Shown in pieces: positions 32,526-40,334 of a DNA stretch of 59,691 nt (positions are counted from its first letter, which is position 1; each line of letters opens with the position of its first letter). The translations under genes and the position numbers were made by a program. The notes under the pieces were generated by a model. That model was not told where the DNA came from and searched no databases. It worked only from the letters and a program-made list of their open reading frames with translations. This stretch comes from Gemmatimonadota bacterium (lineage in GTDB: Bacteria > Gemmatimonadota > Gemmatimonadetes > Gemmatimonadales > GWC2-71-9): the NCBI GenBank assembly GCA_025358055.1, contig JANYKV010000120.1:1-59691 (forward strand). The letters are read 5' to 3'.

Positions 32526-35500
32526 ATGCCCTCTCGTCTCTGCCCACATTCGCCACCCCGCTGGCTACTCGCCGCCAGCACCACGCTTGCGTTGGTGTCC
32601 GGGTTCGGTGCCATCGCCGGAGCCCAATCCGTCGCCTACGACTCGTCCCTATTCAAAGGAATGACGTGGCGGAACATCGGCCCCAATCGCGGCGGCCGGT
32701 CGATCACCGTCGCGGGCTCGCCGAGCCGGCCCTTCGAGTACTACTTCGGCGCGGTGGGCGGGGGTTTGTGGAAAACCACCGATGGCGGGCTCACCTGGAA
32801 GCCGGTCACCGATGGTCAGCTCAAGAGTTCGTCCGTCAGCGCCATCGGGATGGCAGAGTCGAATCCGGACGTCATCTACATCGGCATGGGGGAGACCGAG
32901 TTCCGGGGCAACATCATGCAAGGCGACGGAGTCTACAAGTCCACCGACGCCGGCAAGACCTGGAAACATATTGGGCTCGGCAACACCCAGGCGATCGCGA
33001 GGATCCGGGTGGACCGGACCAATCCCGACTTGGTTTACGTGGCGGCGTTCGGTCATCCATATGCGCCCAATAGCGAGCGCGGGGTGTATCGCTCGAAAGA
33101 CGGTGGAGCGACGTGGGAGCGGGTCCTCTTTCGGAACGATTCGACCGCGGCCGTCGACCTTGTCATCGATCCGAATCACCCCCAGGTGATCTTTGCCGCG
33201 CTCTGGCAGGTGTACCGGAAGCCCTGGAAAATGTCGAGCGGGGGCGCGGGGAGCGGACTCTTCCGCACCATGGATGGCGGCGACCACTGGACTGAGATTA
33301 CCCGGAATCCCGGCCTACCGTCGGGGATCATCGGCAAAATCGGCGTAACAGTGTCTGCGGCGGACTCGCGGCGGGTGTACGCTATGGTCGAGAACGACAG
33401 CGGCGGACTCTACCGCTCCGAAGACGGCGGCGACACCTGGAAGCGGATCAATGCCGATCGAAAACTCCGGCAGCGCGCTTTCTACTATTCCAGGCTCTAC
33501 GCCGATCCCAAGAATGTCGACCGGCTTTACGTCCTGAACACCGAAATGTTCCGGAGCGACGACGGTGGTGTCGCGTTCGACAGCACGGTCGGAGCTCCCC
33601 ATGGGGACAACCACGACCTCTGGATCGACCCGACGAATCCGGATCGGATGATCAACGGGAACGATGGTGGCGGGACCGTATCGGTCAACGCGGGGAAGAC
33701 GTGGACCGATCTCAATTTCCCCACCGCCCAGTCATACCGGGTCGCCACCACCAAAGATTTTCCGTACCATGTCTGTGGCGCGCAGCAAGACAATAGCACG
33801 TTTTGTGTGCCGAGTTCCGGATGGCGTTTCTTGGATGTGAACGCGGGTCCTGGCGACTATTTCTATGACGCAGGGGGCGGTGAGAGCGGCTATATCGCCC
33901 CCGATCCGCGGAATCCCAACATTTTCTATGCAGGGAGCCAGGGCGCCCTACTCACGCGCCTCGACCGGAGCAACGGACAGATCCGAGACGTGCAGGTCTA
34001 TCCCCGGTTCTTTTCCGGCGAGCCGGCCAGCGCGCTCCCCGAGCGCTGGCAATGGACCTACCCAATAGTCTTTTCGCCTCGGAACCCACGGGTCATCTAC
34101 ACTAGCTCGCAGCATCTGTGGAAGACGATGAACGAAGGCCAGACGTGGAAGCGGATCAGCCCAGACCTCACCCGCGCCGATCCTGCCACGCTCGACATGT
34201 CGGGCGGGCCGATCACACACGACATGAACGGACCCGAGATCTACGGAACCATCTTCACCATCGCACCGTCCTATGCCGATCCCCTGACGATTTGGACCGG
34301 CTCCGATGATGGGGTGGCCTTCATCACGCGCAACGGCGGCACGAGTTGGACCAAGATCACCCCGCCAGGCCTCCCCGAATTCAGCCGGATCAGTCTCATC
34401 GAGGCCTCTCGGCACCGCCCAGGAACGGCATTTCTCGCCGCGAAGCGGTATCAGCTCGACGATCGCGCGCCCTACATTTTCAAGACGACCGACTTCGGGA
34501 AGACGTGGACCAAGATCGTAACCGGGATCCGCGAAGATGCCTACGTGCACGCGGTCCGGGAGGACCCCAAACGCCAGGGATTGTTGTACGCCGGTACCGA
34601 GCATGGCGTCTATGTGTCGTGGGACGACGGGGCTCAATGGCAGCCGCTGTCGCTCAATCTGCCCGACGTGCAGGTTCCCGATCTGGTGGTGGAGGACAAC
34701 GATCTCGTCATCGCCACTCACGGTCGGTCGATGTGGATTCTCCCGGATATCGCGCCGATTCGCGAGCTCAATGCCACACTGGCGGATCGGCCGCTCCATC
34801 TGTTCACGCCGCGCCGTGCCGTGCGGGGTGTATTCGATGCGAAATTTCAGTACCGTCTCAGATCCGCGGCCGACAGTGTTCGGCTCGAAGTTCTCGACGC
34901 GGCGGGCGGCTTGGTGCAGCGCTGGGTGGGCACGGCCACGACGACCGACAGCGCCGTCAAAGCGCAGGTCAAAGCGATGGAAGCGACCGACACCCTGAAA
35001 GGGTGCGTGGCTGGCCGGATTCGTCCCGAAGCGGGGCCGCCGGTGCGTGCCGGGCTCAATCAATTCGAATGGAATTTGCGCTACCCCGGTGCCGTCGACT
35101 TTGACTGCATGATACTCTGGGGCGCTTGGAGGTCGGGTCCGCGGAGTGGTCCGGTGGCGGTCCCGGGCCGCTACCAGGTCAGGGTGACCGCGGCCGGAGA
35201 AACGAAGACGCAGTGGTTTGAGGTGAAGCTCGATCCTCGTCTCAAAGGAGTGACGGAGGCGGATGCCCGCGCGCAATTCGCGCTTGCGTCGAAGATTCGG
35301 GACCGGGAAAGCGTGGCGAATGAGACAGTAATCCGGATTCGGAAGGTTCGGTCGCAGATCGAGAATCGCGCTCAACGCGCGGGCACGTCCGAACTCACGG
35401 CACTAGGCAACTCGATTCGATCTCAGCTCACGGCGATCGAAGAAGACTTGTATCAAGTGCGCAATCGGAGCGGCCAGGATCCGCTCAACTTTCCGATCAA

Positions 35501-35702
35501 GGTCAACAACCGGATCGCCGCGCTCCGCAGCAGCGTCGAGACCGGCGATGCTCGACCTACCGACGGTTCGTATGTCGTGTTCCGGGAGCTTTCAGCGGAG
35601 TTGGACAAACTGGTGGGTGCTGTGAAGCGTATCATCGATACCGAGGTCGCGCGGTTCAATGCGGCGCTGGCGGGGCGGGGAATTGAGCTGATTACGGAGT
35701 GA
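32526..35702 (+). CDS. Exported Asp-box/BNR repeat protein (sortilin-like)
   Basis: The 1058-residue protein has a signal peptide (WLLAASTTLALVSGFGAIAGAQ) and repeated Asp boxes: GGLWKTTDGGLTW, GVYKSTDAGKTW, GVYRSKDGGATW, GLYRSEDGGDTW, with strands such as VDRTNPDLVYVAAFG between them. The C-terminal 300 residues include a beta domain (FEWNLRYPGAVDFDCM) and a helical tail. It is a paralog of the 18144-21413 product. Annotation as a glycosyl hydrolase is common for this group but no catalytic site is evident. ATG 32526 (GAGGTAGG upstream) is preferred over a GTG 33 bases earlier. It is divergent from the EF-G paralog. Confidence 0.86.
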   Translation: MPSRLCPHSPPRWLLAASTTLALVSGFGAIAGAQSVAYDSSLFKGMTWRNIGPNRGGRSITVAGSPSRPFEYYFGAVGGGLWKTTDGGLTWKPVTDGQLKSSSVSAIGMAESNPDVIYIGMGETEFRGNIMQGDGVYKSTDAGKTWKHIGLGNTQAIARIRVDRTNPDLVYVAAFGHPYAPNSERGVYRSKDGGATWERVLFRNDSTAAVDLVIDPNHPQVIFAALWQVYRKPWKMSSGGAGSGLFRTMDGGDHWTEITRNPGLPSGIIGKIGVTVSAADSRRVYAMVENDSGGLYRSEDGGDTWKRINADRKLRQRAFYYSRLYADPKNVDRLYVLNTEMFRSDDGGVAFDSTVGAPHGDNHDLWIDPTNPDRMINGNDGGGTVSVNAGKTWTDLNFPTAQSYRVATTKDFPYHVCGAQQDNSTFCVPSSGWRFLDVNAGPGDYFYDAGGGESGYIAPDPRNPNIFYAGSQGALLTRLDRSNGQIRDVQVYPRFFSGEPASALPERWQWTYPIVFSPRNPRVIYTSSQHLWKTMNEGQTWKRISPDLTRADPATLDMSGGPITHDMNGPEIYGTIFTIAPSYADPLTIWTGSDDGVAFITRNGGTSWTKITPPGLPEFSRISLIEASRHRPGTAFLAAKRYQLDDRAPYIFKTTDFGKTWTKIVTGIREDAYVHAVREDPKRQGLLYAGTEHGVYVSWDDGAQWQPLSLNLPDVQVPDLVVEDNDLVIATHGRSMWILPDIAPIRELNATLADRPLHLFTPRRAVRGVFDAKFQYRLRSAADSVRLEVLDAAGGLVQRWVGTATTTDSAVKAQVKAMEATDTLKGCVAGRIRPEAGPPVRAGLNQFEWNLRYPGAVDFDCMILWGAWRSGPRSGPVAVPGRYQVRVTAAGETKTQWFEVKLDPRLKGVTEADARAQFALASKIRDRESVANETVIRIRKVRSQIENRAQRAGTSELTALGNSIRSQLTAIEEDLYQVRNRSGQDPLNFPIKVNNRIAALRSSVETGDARPTDGSYVVFRELSAELDKLVGAVKRIIDTEVARFNAALAGRGIELITE

Positions 35703-35882
35703 GGGGGGGACAGACGGACAGGGGGACAGACTGTCAGACGGACAGGGGGACAGACGGACAGGTGGACCAAACGGCCGGCCGGACAGACCGCCCCTACCGG
35801 TGCCCTCACTTCCGTCCGCCCGTCCGCCCGTCCTTCCATCCGCCCGTCCTTCCGTCCGCCCGTCCTTCTGTCCGCCCGTCCC
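35703..35882. repeat. Inverted pair of GGACAG/CCGTCC low-complexity repeat arrays
   Basis: After the Asp-box gene stop, a purine-rich arm built of GGGGGACAGACGGACA-like units (about 35703-35763) is followed by a short unique part and a pyrimidine-rich arm of CCGTCCGCCCGTCCTT-like units (about 35810-35882). The second arm is approximately the reverse complement of the first, so the transcript could fold into a very long stem. No gene lies in 35703-35964; the last 80 bases are the leader of the small GatC-like gene. Confidence 0.9.
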
Positions 35883-35964
35883 GTTGGTGTCGCCGGCAGG
35901 CGGGAGCTATCGTTGTACCCGTTCCCTGGGATCCCTTCCCGATCTCTGAGGCTCCAGTGGTGCC

Positions 35965-36171
35965 ATGACTGACGAATCCCCGGTCAACCAAGAGACTGTC
36001 CGTGTCCTCGCCGCCGCTGCTGAACTGCGGCTGGCCAGCGAACGGGCCGCCCTCATCGCACCCATGCTGAACATCTGGATGCGCCAGGCCAACGAACTGA
36101 GCGAAAAGATGAGCGCGCCGGAGCACTGGTTGTTGTCCCCTGTCACTTCGTTCAAAGTCCATCGCTCATGA
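35965..36171 (+). CDS. Small GatC/AtzG-like amidase partner subunit
   Basis: The 68-residue protein reads VNQETVRVLAAAAELRLASE, then a helix ALIAPMLNIWMRQANELSEK and a proline-containing tail. The shape (acidic, helical, about 65-100 residues, just upstream of an amidase) is that of GatC or the AtzG/DUF4089 partner that stabilises AtzE-type amidases. The stop overlaps the amidase start (ATGA at 36168), which argues for a stoichiometric complex. Sequence similarity alone is too weak to prove the family; the context carries much of the case. Confidence 0.7.
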   Translation: MTDESPVNQETVRVLAAAAELRLASERAALIAPMLNIWMRQANELSEKMSAPEHWLLSPVTSFKVHRS

Positions 36172-37580
36172 GCCCCTCCTTGGGAACGGTGGCGAACCTG
36201 AGCCTTTCCGAAGCCGCCGATCTCATTCGAACCCGCGAACTCTCATCGTCGGATCTGGTCGAGGCGTGCCTCGAGCGCATTGGGGCCCTCGACGCTCGGC
36301 TCAAAGCCTACATCAGCGTCTACGCCGACGAGGCCCGGCATGTCGCGAAAGCGCTGGAGACGATGTTGGTCGCCGGCCATCGACTGGGTCCACTCCACGG
36401 GGTGCCGATCGCGCTCAAGGACAACATCGCGCTCCGGGGCAAACGGACGACCGCGGGCAGCAAAATCCTCGCGGACTGGCTTCCTGATGAAGACGCAACG
36501 GTAGCCGCTCGGCTCAAGAGCGCGGGAGCCATCATCATCGGGAAGACCAATCTTCATGAGTTCGCGTGGGGGGGCACGACCGATAATCCGCACTACGGAA
36601 CCTGTCGCAACCCATGGAATCCCGAGCGTTTCCCGGCCGGCTCGAGCGGCGGATCGGGCGTCGCCGTCGCGGCGCGAATGTGTTTTGGCGCGCTCGGTAC
36701 CGACACCGGCGGCTCGATCCGTCTCCCCTCAGCTATGAACGGAATCGTCGGAATCCGCCCAACCATCGGACGAGTCAGCAACAATGGCGTGGTGCCACTG
36801 GCTTGGAGCATGGACACAGTCGGCCCGATGGCCCGGACCGTTCGGGACTGCGCCCTCCTCTTCAACGTCGTGGCCGGCCACGACCCTCATGATGACGGCT
36901 CCGTACTGGAGGCGACGCCGGACTACACTGCCGGTCTCGACCTCGGGATCCGTGGCATGCGTCTCGGCGTGATGCCCGACTATTGCTTCCAGCACCTGCA
37001 ACCGGCTGTGCTCGATGCATTCCGGAAAGCGTTGGCAACCCTTAAGGACTGCGGCGCCACGATTGTCGATGTCCAGATCGACAACATCCACGGCAATATC
37101 GCGGCTCAGCTCACGGTCGAAACGTGCGAGCCGAGCACTTTTCATCAGCGCTGGCTCCGGGAGCGGCCGGAAGAGTACGGAGAGGATGTGCGCCGACTGC
37201 TCGAGGTCGGCGAGATGATGCTCGCCACTCAATACATCCAGGCGCAGCGCTACCGGAAGCTGCTGCGACAGGAGTTCATCCAAGCCTTCCACTTGGTCGA
37301 CGTCTTCGTCTGTCCGACCGTGCCGTTCACCGCGACCCCGGTGGGCGCCACCACCGTCGTCATCGAGAACGGCGTCGAGGAAGACATGCTGTCCGCGATC
37401 ATGCAGTTCACCGGTGTGCCGAGCCTGACCGGTCTCCCGTCCCTAGCGGTTCCGTGCGGCTTCGACCCGGATGGCCTACCAATCGGGATGCAGCTCGTGG
37501 GCCGTCCGTTTGACGAGGCGACTCTTTTCCGAGTGGGCGCAGCGTTTCAGTCCGCCACCGACTTCCGGACCCACGTCTGA
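36168..37580 (+). CDS. Amidase signature family enzyme (GatA/AtzE-like)
   Basis: The 470-residue enzyme has the full Ser-cisSer-Lys triad: Lys84 in PIALKDN, Ser159 in PAGSSGGSG and Ser183 in GTDTGGSIRLPS, with the 24-residue serine spacing of the family. It hydrolyses an amide in the cytoplasm. A GatA role (Glu-tRNA amidotransferase) is unlikely since gatB is absent and the small partner is shorter than GatC. The C-terminal segment LTGLPSLAVPCGFDPDGLPIGMQLVG is typical of stand-alone amidases. Translation is coupled to the 68-residue gene before it. Confidence 0.9.
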   Translation: MSPSLGTVANLSLSEAADLIRTRELSSSDLVEACLERIGALDARLKAYISVYADEARHVAKALETMLVAGHRLGPLHGVPIALKDNIALRGKRTTAGSKILADWLPDEDATVAARLKSAGAIIIGKTNLHEFAWGGTTDNPHYGTCRNPWNPERFPAGSSGGSGVAVAARMCFGALGTDTGGSIRLPSAMNGIVGIRPTIGRVSNNGVVPLAWSMDTVGPMARTVRDCALLFNVVAGHDPHDDGSVLEATPDYTAGLDLGIRGMRLGVMPDYCFQHLQPAVLDAFRKALATLKDCGATIVDVQIDNIHGNIAAQLTVETCEPSTFHQRWLRERPEEYGEDVRRLLEVGEMMLATQYIQAQRYRKLLRQEFIQAFHLVDVFVCPTVPFTATPVGATTVVIENGVEEDMLSAIMQFTGVPSLTGLPSLAVPCGFDPDGLPIGMQLVGRPFDEATLFRVGAAFQSATDFRTHV

Positions 37581-37617
37581 CCTTCTTGTCAAACACGATT
37601 GACCCCCAAACCACCGC

Positions 37618-38548
37618 ATGAACTTGCGCGCGCTGTTCCTGATCGGTGGTCTCGCGGGCTGCTCGAGCCCGGCCGGGCCATCGACGCCGAGCGCTCCCCA
37701 CTTCGAGGTTCCGGTCGATCTTGGGCCGCCGGTCAGTACGGACGGCTGGGAGGATAGCGGATTCATCTCGCCCAACGGCCAGTTCTTCTACTTCACGTAT
37801 CTGCGGATCGATCCGCTTCGCTACATCCGGGATGGGACTGTGGTGGTGTCAGGCCCGCTTCGGCCGGAATGGGACCCGGCGGACACGGTGGCCGCCAAAC
37901 TCTACCGCACCGAGCTGGTGAGCGGCGCGTGGACCGAACCTCAGAGTCTGGGACCGATGATCAACCGCCGGAATGCCTTGAACGGGGATGAGTGGGTGTC
38001 CGAGGATGGTCTCAGGATCCTGTTCACCGATCCGGTGGTCCAGCCGGGGCGTCCGGAACCGGGGATCTACTACGCCGAACAGCAGAACGGAGTCTGGTCC
38101 GACCCGGTGCTCGCGCGTACCATCGGATTCCCGTTTGTCTCCGGCGACGAGAACCCGCACCTGACTCTCGACGAGAGGACGCTGTTCTTCGAATCATCAC
38201 GGGCGGGCGGTTACGGTGGGCCGGATCTCTGGATGTCGGTGATAGGGAGCGCGGGCTGGAGTACTCCGCAGAATCTCGGCTCGGTCGTCAACACCAGCGG
38301 GGTAGAGGGCTCGCCCTTCAGCCTCGACGGGCGCGAGGCTCTACTTCGACGATAAGGGAGGCGGTAAGGGAATCTCATGGACCACGCGGCGATCCGATGG
38401 CAGCTGGGCCCCACCCGTGGTAGTGGTGAGCGGGGTCTGGGGCGATCCCTCCCTCACCAAGAGCGGTGACCTCTATCTGATCGGGTTGGGAGCAGGGAGT
38501 CCAGGCGAGTCCCTGGCCGACCCGTTCTTCGCTCGGCGCAAGCGATAG
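37618..38548 (+). pseudogene. PD40-repeat lipoprotein with a frameshift near the 3' end
   Basis: The protein starts with a lipobox (LIGGLAGC, Cys15) and has WD40-like PD40 strands: DSGFISPNGQFFYFTYLR, DEWVSEDGLRILFTDP, NPHLTLDERTLFFESSRAGG and SPFSLDGRE. At 38338 one extra G shifts the frame and gives a stop at 38353-38355 after 245 residues. Removing it continues the last blade as LYFDDKGGGKGISWTTRRSD and later DLYLIGLGAGSP, to a TAG at 38546-38548 (about 309 residues). Either a recent frameshift or a single-base sequence error; the reading of the tail is clearly protein-like. Confidence 0.75.
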
Positions 38549-38699
38549 GTTTCGCCCCGGAGTGTCCCTCTTTCGTTGTTTCTTTCCTTTCTTCTTCTCT
38601 CTCCGCGTTCTCCGCGTCTCCGGGTGAGCCTTTCGTTCGAGTGTCGGCCGGCATGAGGCAGGTTCAACGCGGGCAAATTCTCAGTCTGCAATCTCCGGT

Positions 38700-38740
38700 C
38701 CCTTTCCCCTTTCCCCTTTCCCCCTCCCCTTTCCCCGCCC
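38700..38740. repeat. Pyrimidine heptamer repeat (CCCCTTT)n
   Basis: About five imperfect copies of CCCCTTT end directly at the stop codon of the minus-strand M20 peptidase gene. The convergent spacer 38549-38740 also holds a run of CTCCGCG-type short repeats near 38596-38622. No gene is seen in the spacer. Confidence 0.85.
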
Positions 38741-40156
38741 CTACGGCGTCGCCTGTCGCGTGAACGTCTTGACCATCTTATACCAGAATTCCGCTGCCTC
38801 GTGAAACGACTGTGCCATCACGCGCTCGTCCCGTCCATGCGCTCGGATGTCGTTGATGTCGCCGAACACCGCGGACACGCCGTAGGTCGGAATCCCGACG
38901 TTCCGCGTGTAGAGCCCATCGGTTGCGCCGGTCGACATTTCTGGAACTACGACGGCCCCGGGCCACGTTTCTTTGACGAGCTTTTCGATCGGACCCATTA
39001 TGGCCGGCGTGAGCGGTGAGGGCGGACTCGCCGTTGGCTCCGCGGCGCGGCTCATTTTGATATTGGTATCCGCTAGTACTCGCCGGATCGTCGCTTGAAC
39101 CGAGTCCGGCGGATCGGTGGGCGCCATCCGGCAGTTGACCATGGCTCGGGCCAATTGGGGAAGGGCGTTGTCGGCATGGCCGCCTTCGAGCCGGGTGGCG
39201 ACGCAGGTGGTGCGAAGGAGTGAGTTGTACAGGGGAGACGCCGCCGACAACTTGGCCGCGGCAGCCACATCGTTCGGATTCGCCGCAATCCGTCGCATCG
39301 CCGCGGCAACTTCCGGGCGCTCACCGGCCGCCGCCCGCTCGAAAAACTTACGCGAGACTTCATTGAGGCGCACCGGGAACGTGTATTTCGCGAACCGGGT
39401 CAATCCAGCGGCGAGCTGATAGATCGCGTTGTCCGCCCGGGGCACCGAGCTGTGTCCTCCCCGATTGGTGACATCGAGCCAGAAACTCAAGTACACCTTT
39501 TCACTCGCCTGCACCGAAAACGCCACGTGTTTCCCGTTCACGATCGCCCCGCCACCCCCATCGGTGTTGAGCGCATACTCCGCGTCGACCAGAGGGCGGT
39601 GCTGCTTCACCAGCCATTGAATCGACAACTCGGCGGTTTCCTCGTCGGAGGTGAACACGGCGATAATATCTCGGTCCGGAACGAACCCTTCCCGCCTATA
39701 TCGGAGCAGCACCGACATGAGGACCGCGACGCCGTCCTTGTTGTCGGATGTCCCGCGTCCGTAGTAGTAGCCATCCCGCTCGACGAACGTGTACGGGTCA
39801 GTCGACCAGTCTTCGCGCTTGGCTTCCACGACGTCGAGATGCGCCATGAGCAGGATCGGCTTCTTGGCCGACGCGGCACCGCGCAGTCGGACGATCAGAT
39901 TGGTGAGCTTGGGCGTCTCCCCGATGATTGTAATGTCTTGGTCAGCGAAGCCCGCCTTGCGGAGCCGCACGACCATCGCCTCGGCGGCCTTGGCTGTGCT
40001 CCCCACCGACGCGCTGGTGTTGATATTGATGAGCTCCTGGAAAATCTCCCGAGCCTCGCGTTGGTCGGCGCTCAGAGTCGGAGCTTGGGCTTCCGCCGAA
40101 GGTACCAATCCGAGAGTAAACCCCGTCGCCAGGAGCCATGATAGCAGTCGCCGCAT
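38741..40156 (-). CDS. Exported M20-family metallopeptidase
   Basis: The 471-residue protein has a signal peptide (MRRLLSWLLATGFTLGLVPS) and M20/M28-type di-zinc ligands: His106 with Asp108 (LLMAHLDVV), Asp138 (GRGTSDNKDG), the catalytic pair Glu172-Glu173 (TSDEETAE) and a late histidine (IRAHGRDE). The dimerisation domain includes NRGGHSSVPRADN. It should remove N-terminal or C-terminal residues from peptides, or deacylate N-acyl amino acids, in the periplasm. ATG 40156 is chosen because it opens the signal peptide. Confidence 0.9.
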   Translation of the reverse strand: MRRLLSWLLATGFTLGLVPSAEAQAPTLSADQREAREIFQELININTSASVGSTAKAAEAMVVRLRKAGFADQDITIIGETPKLTNLIVRLRGAASAKKPILLMAHLDVVEAKREDWSTDPYTFVERDGYYYGRGTSDNKDGVAVLMSVLLRYRREGFVPDRDIIAVFTSDEETAELSIQWLVKQHRPLVDAEYALNTDGGGGAIVNGKHVAFSVQASEKVYLSFWLDVTNRGGHSSVPRADNAIYQLAAGLTRFAKYTFPVRLNEVSRKFFERAAAGERPEVAAAMRRIAANPNDVAAAAKLSAASPLYNSLLRTTCVATRLEGGHADNALPQLARAMVNCRMAPTDPPDSVQATIRRVLADTNIKMSRAAEPTASPPSPLTPAIMGPIEKLVKETWPGAVVVPEMSTGATDGLYTRNVGIPTYGVSAVFGDINDIRAHGRDERVMAQSFHEAAEFWYKMVKTFTRQATP

Positions 40157-40283
40157 AGTGAATTTCCCGAGAGCCAAAGGTCTGTCGCAGTGCCGGGCCG
40201 TTGGTGCCCGGGCAATGTAACCGACCCGCCCTTGAGGCGCCCTGGAAGGTCCCATCGACGACGGCCGCCTCCAACTTGGGCAT

Positions 40284-40302
40284 GTTCCGACCAGTTCGGA
40301 AC
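40284..40302 (-). terminator. Candidate hairpin after the hybrid kinase gene
   Basis: GTTCCGA and TCGGAAC form a perfect 7-bp stem with a 5-base loop, 32 bases after the stop of the minus-strand kinase gene. There is no U-run, so factor-independent termination is uncertain; the palindrome could instead be a binding site upstream of the M20 peptidase gene. Confidence 0.4.
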
Positions 40303-40334
40303 CGACTCCGCTCGGGCGTGTAGGGCTCTAGGCC

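Noticed and set aside
33948..35375. Minus-strand open frame of 475 codons opposite the Asp-box gene
   Set aside because: Composition is that of an antisense shadow (many Arg, His, Pro) with no domain; the plus-strand Asp-box repeats are clear.
36168..37580. GatA subunit of Glu-tRNA(Gln) amidotransferase
   Set aside because: No gatB is present, the partner is too short for GatC, and the C-terminal part looks like stand-alone amidases.
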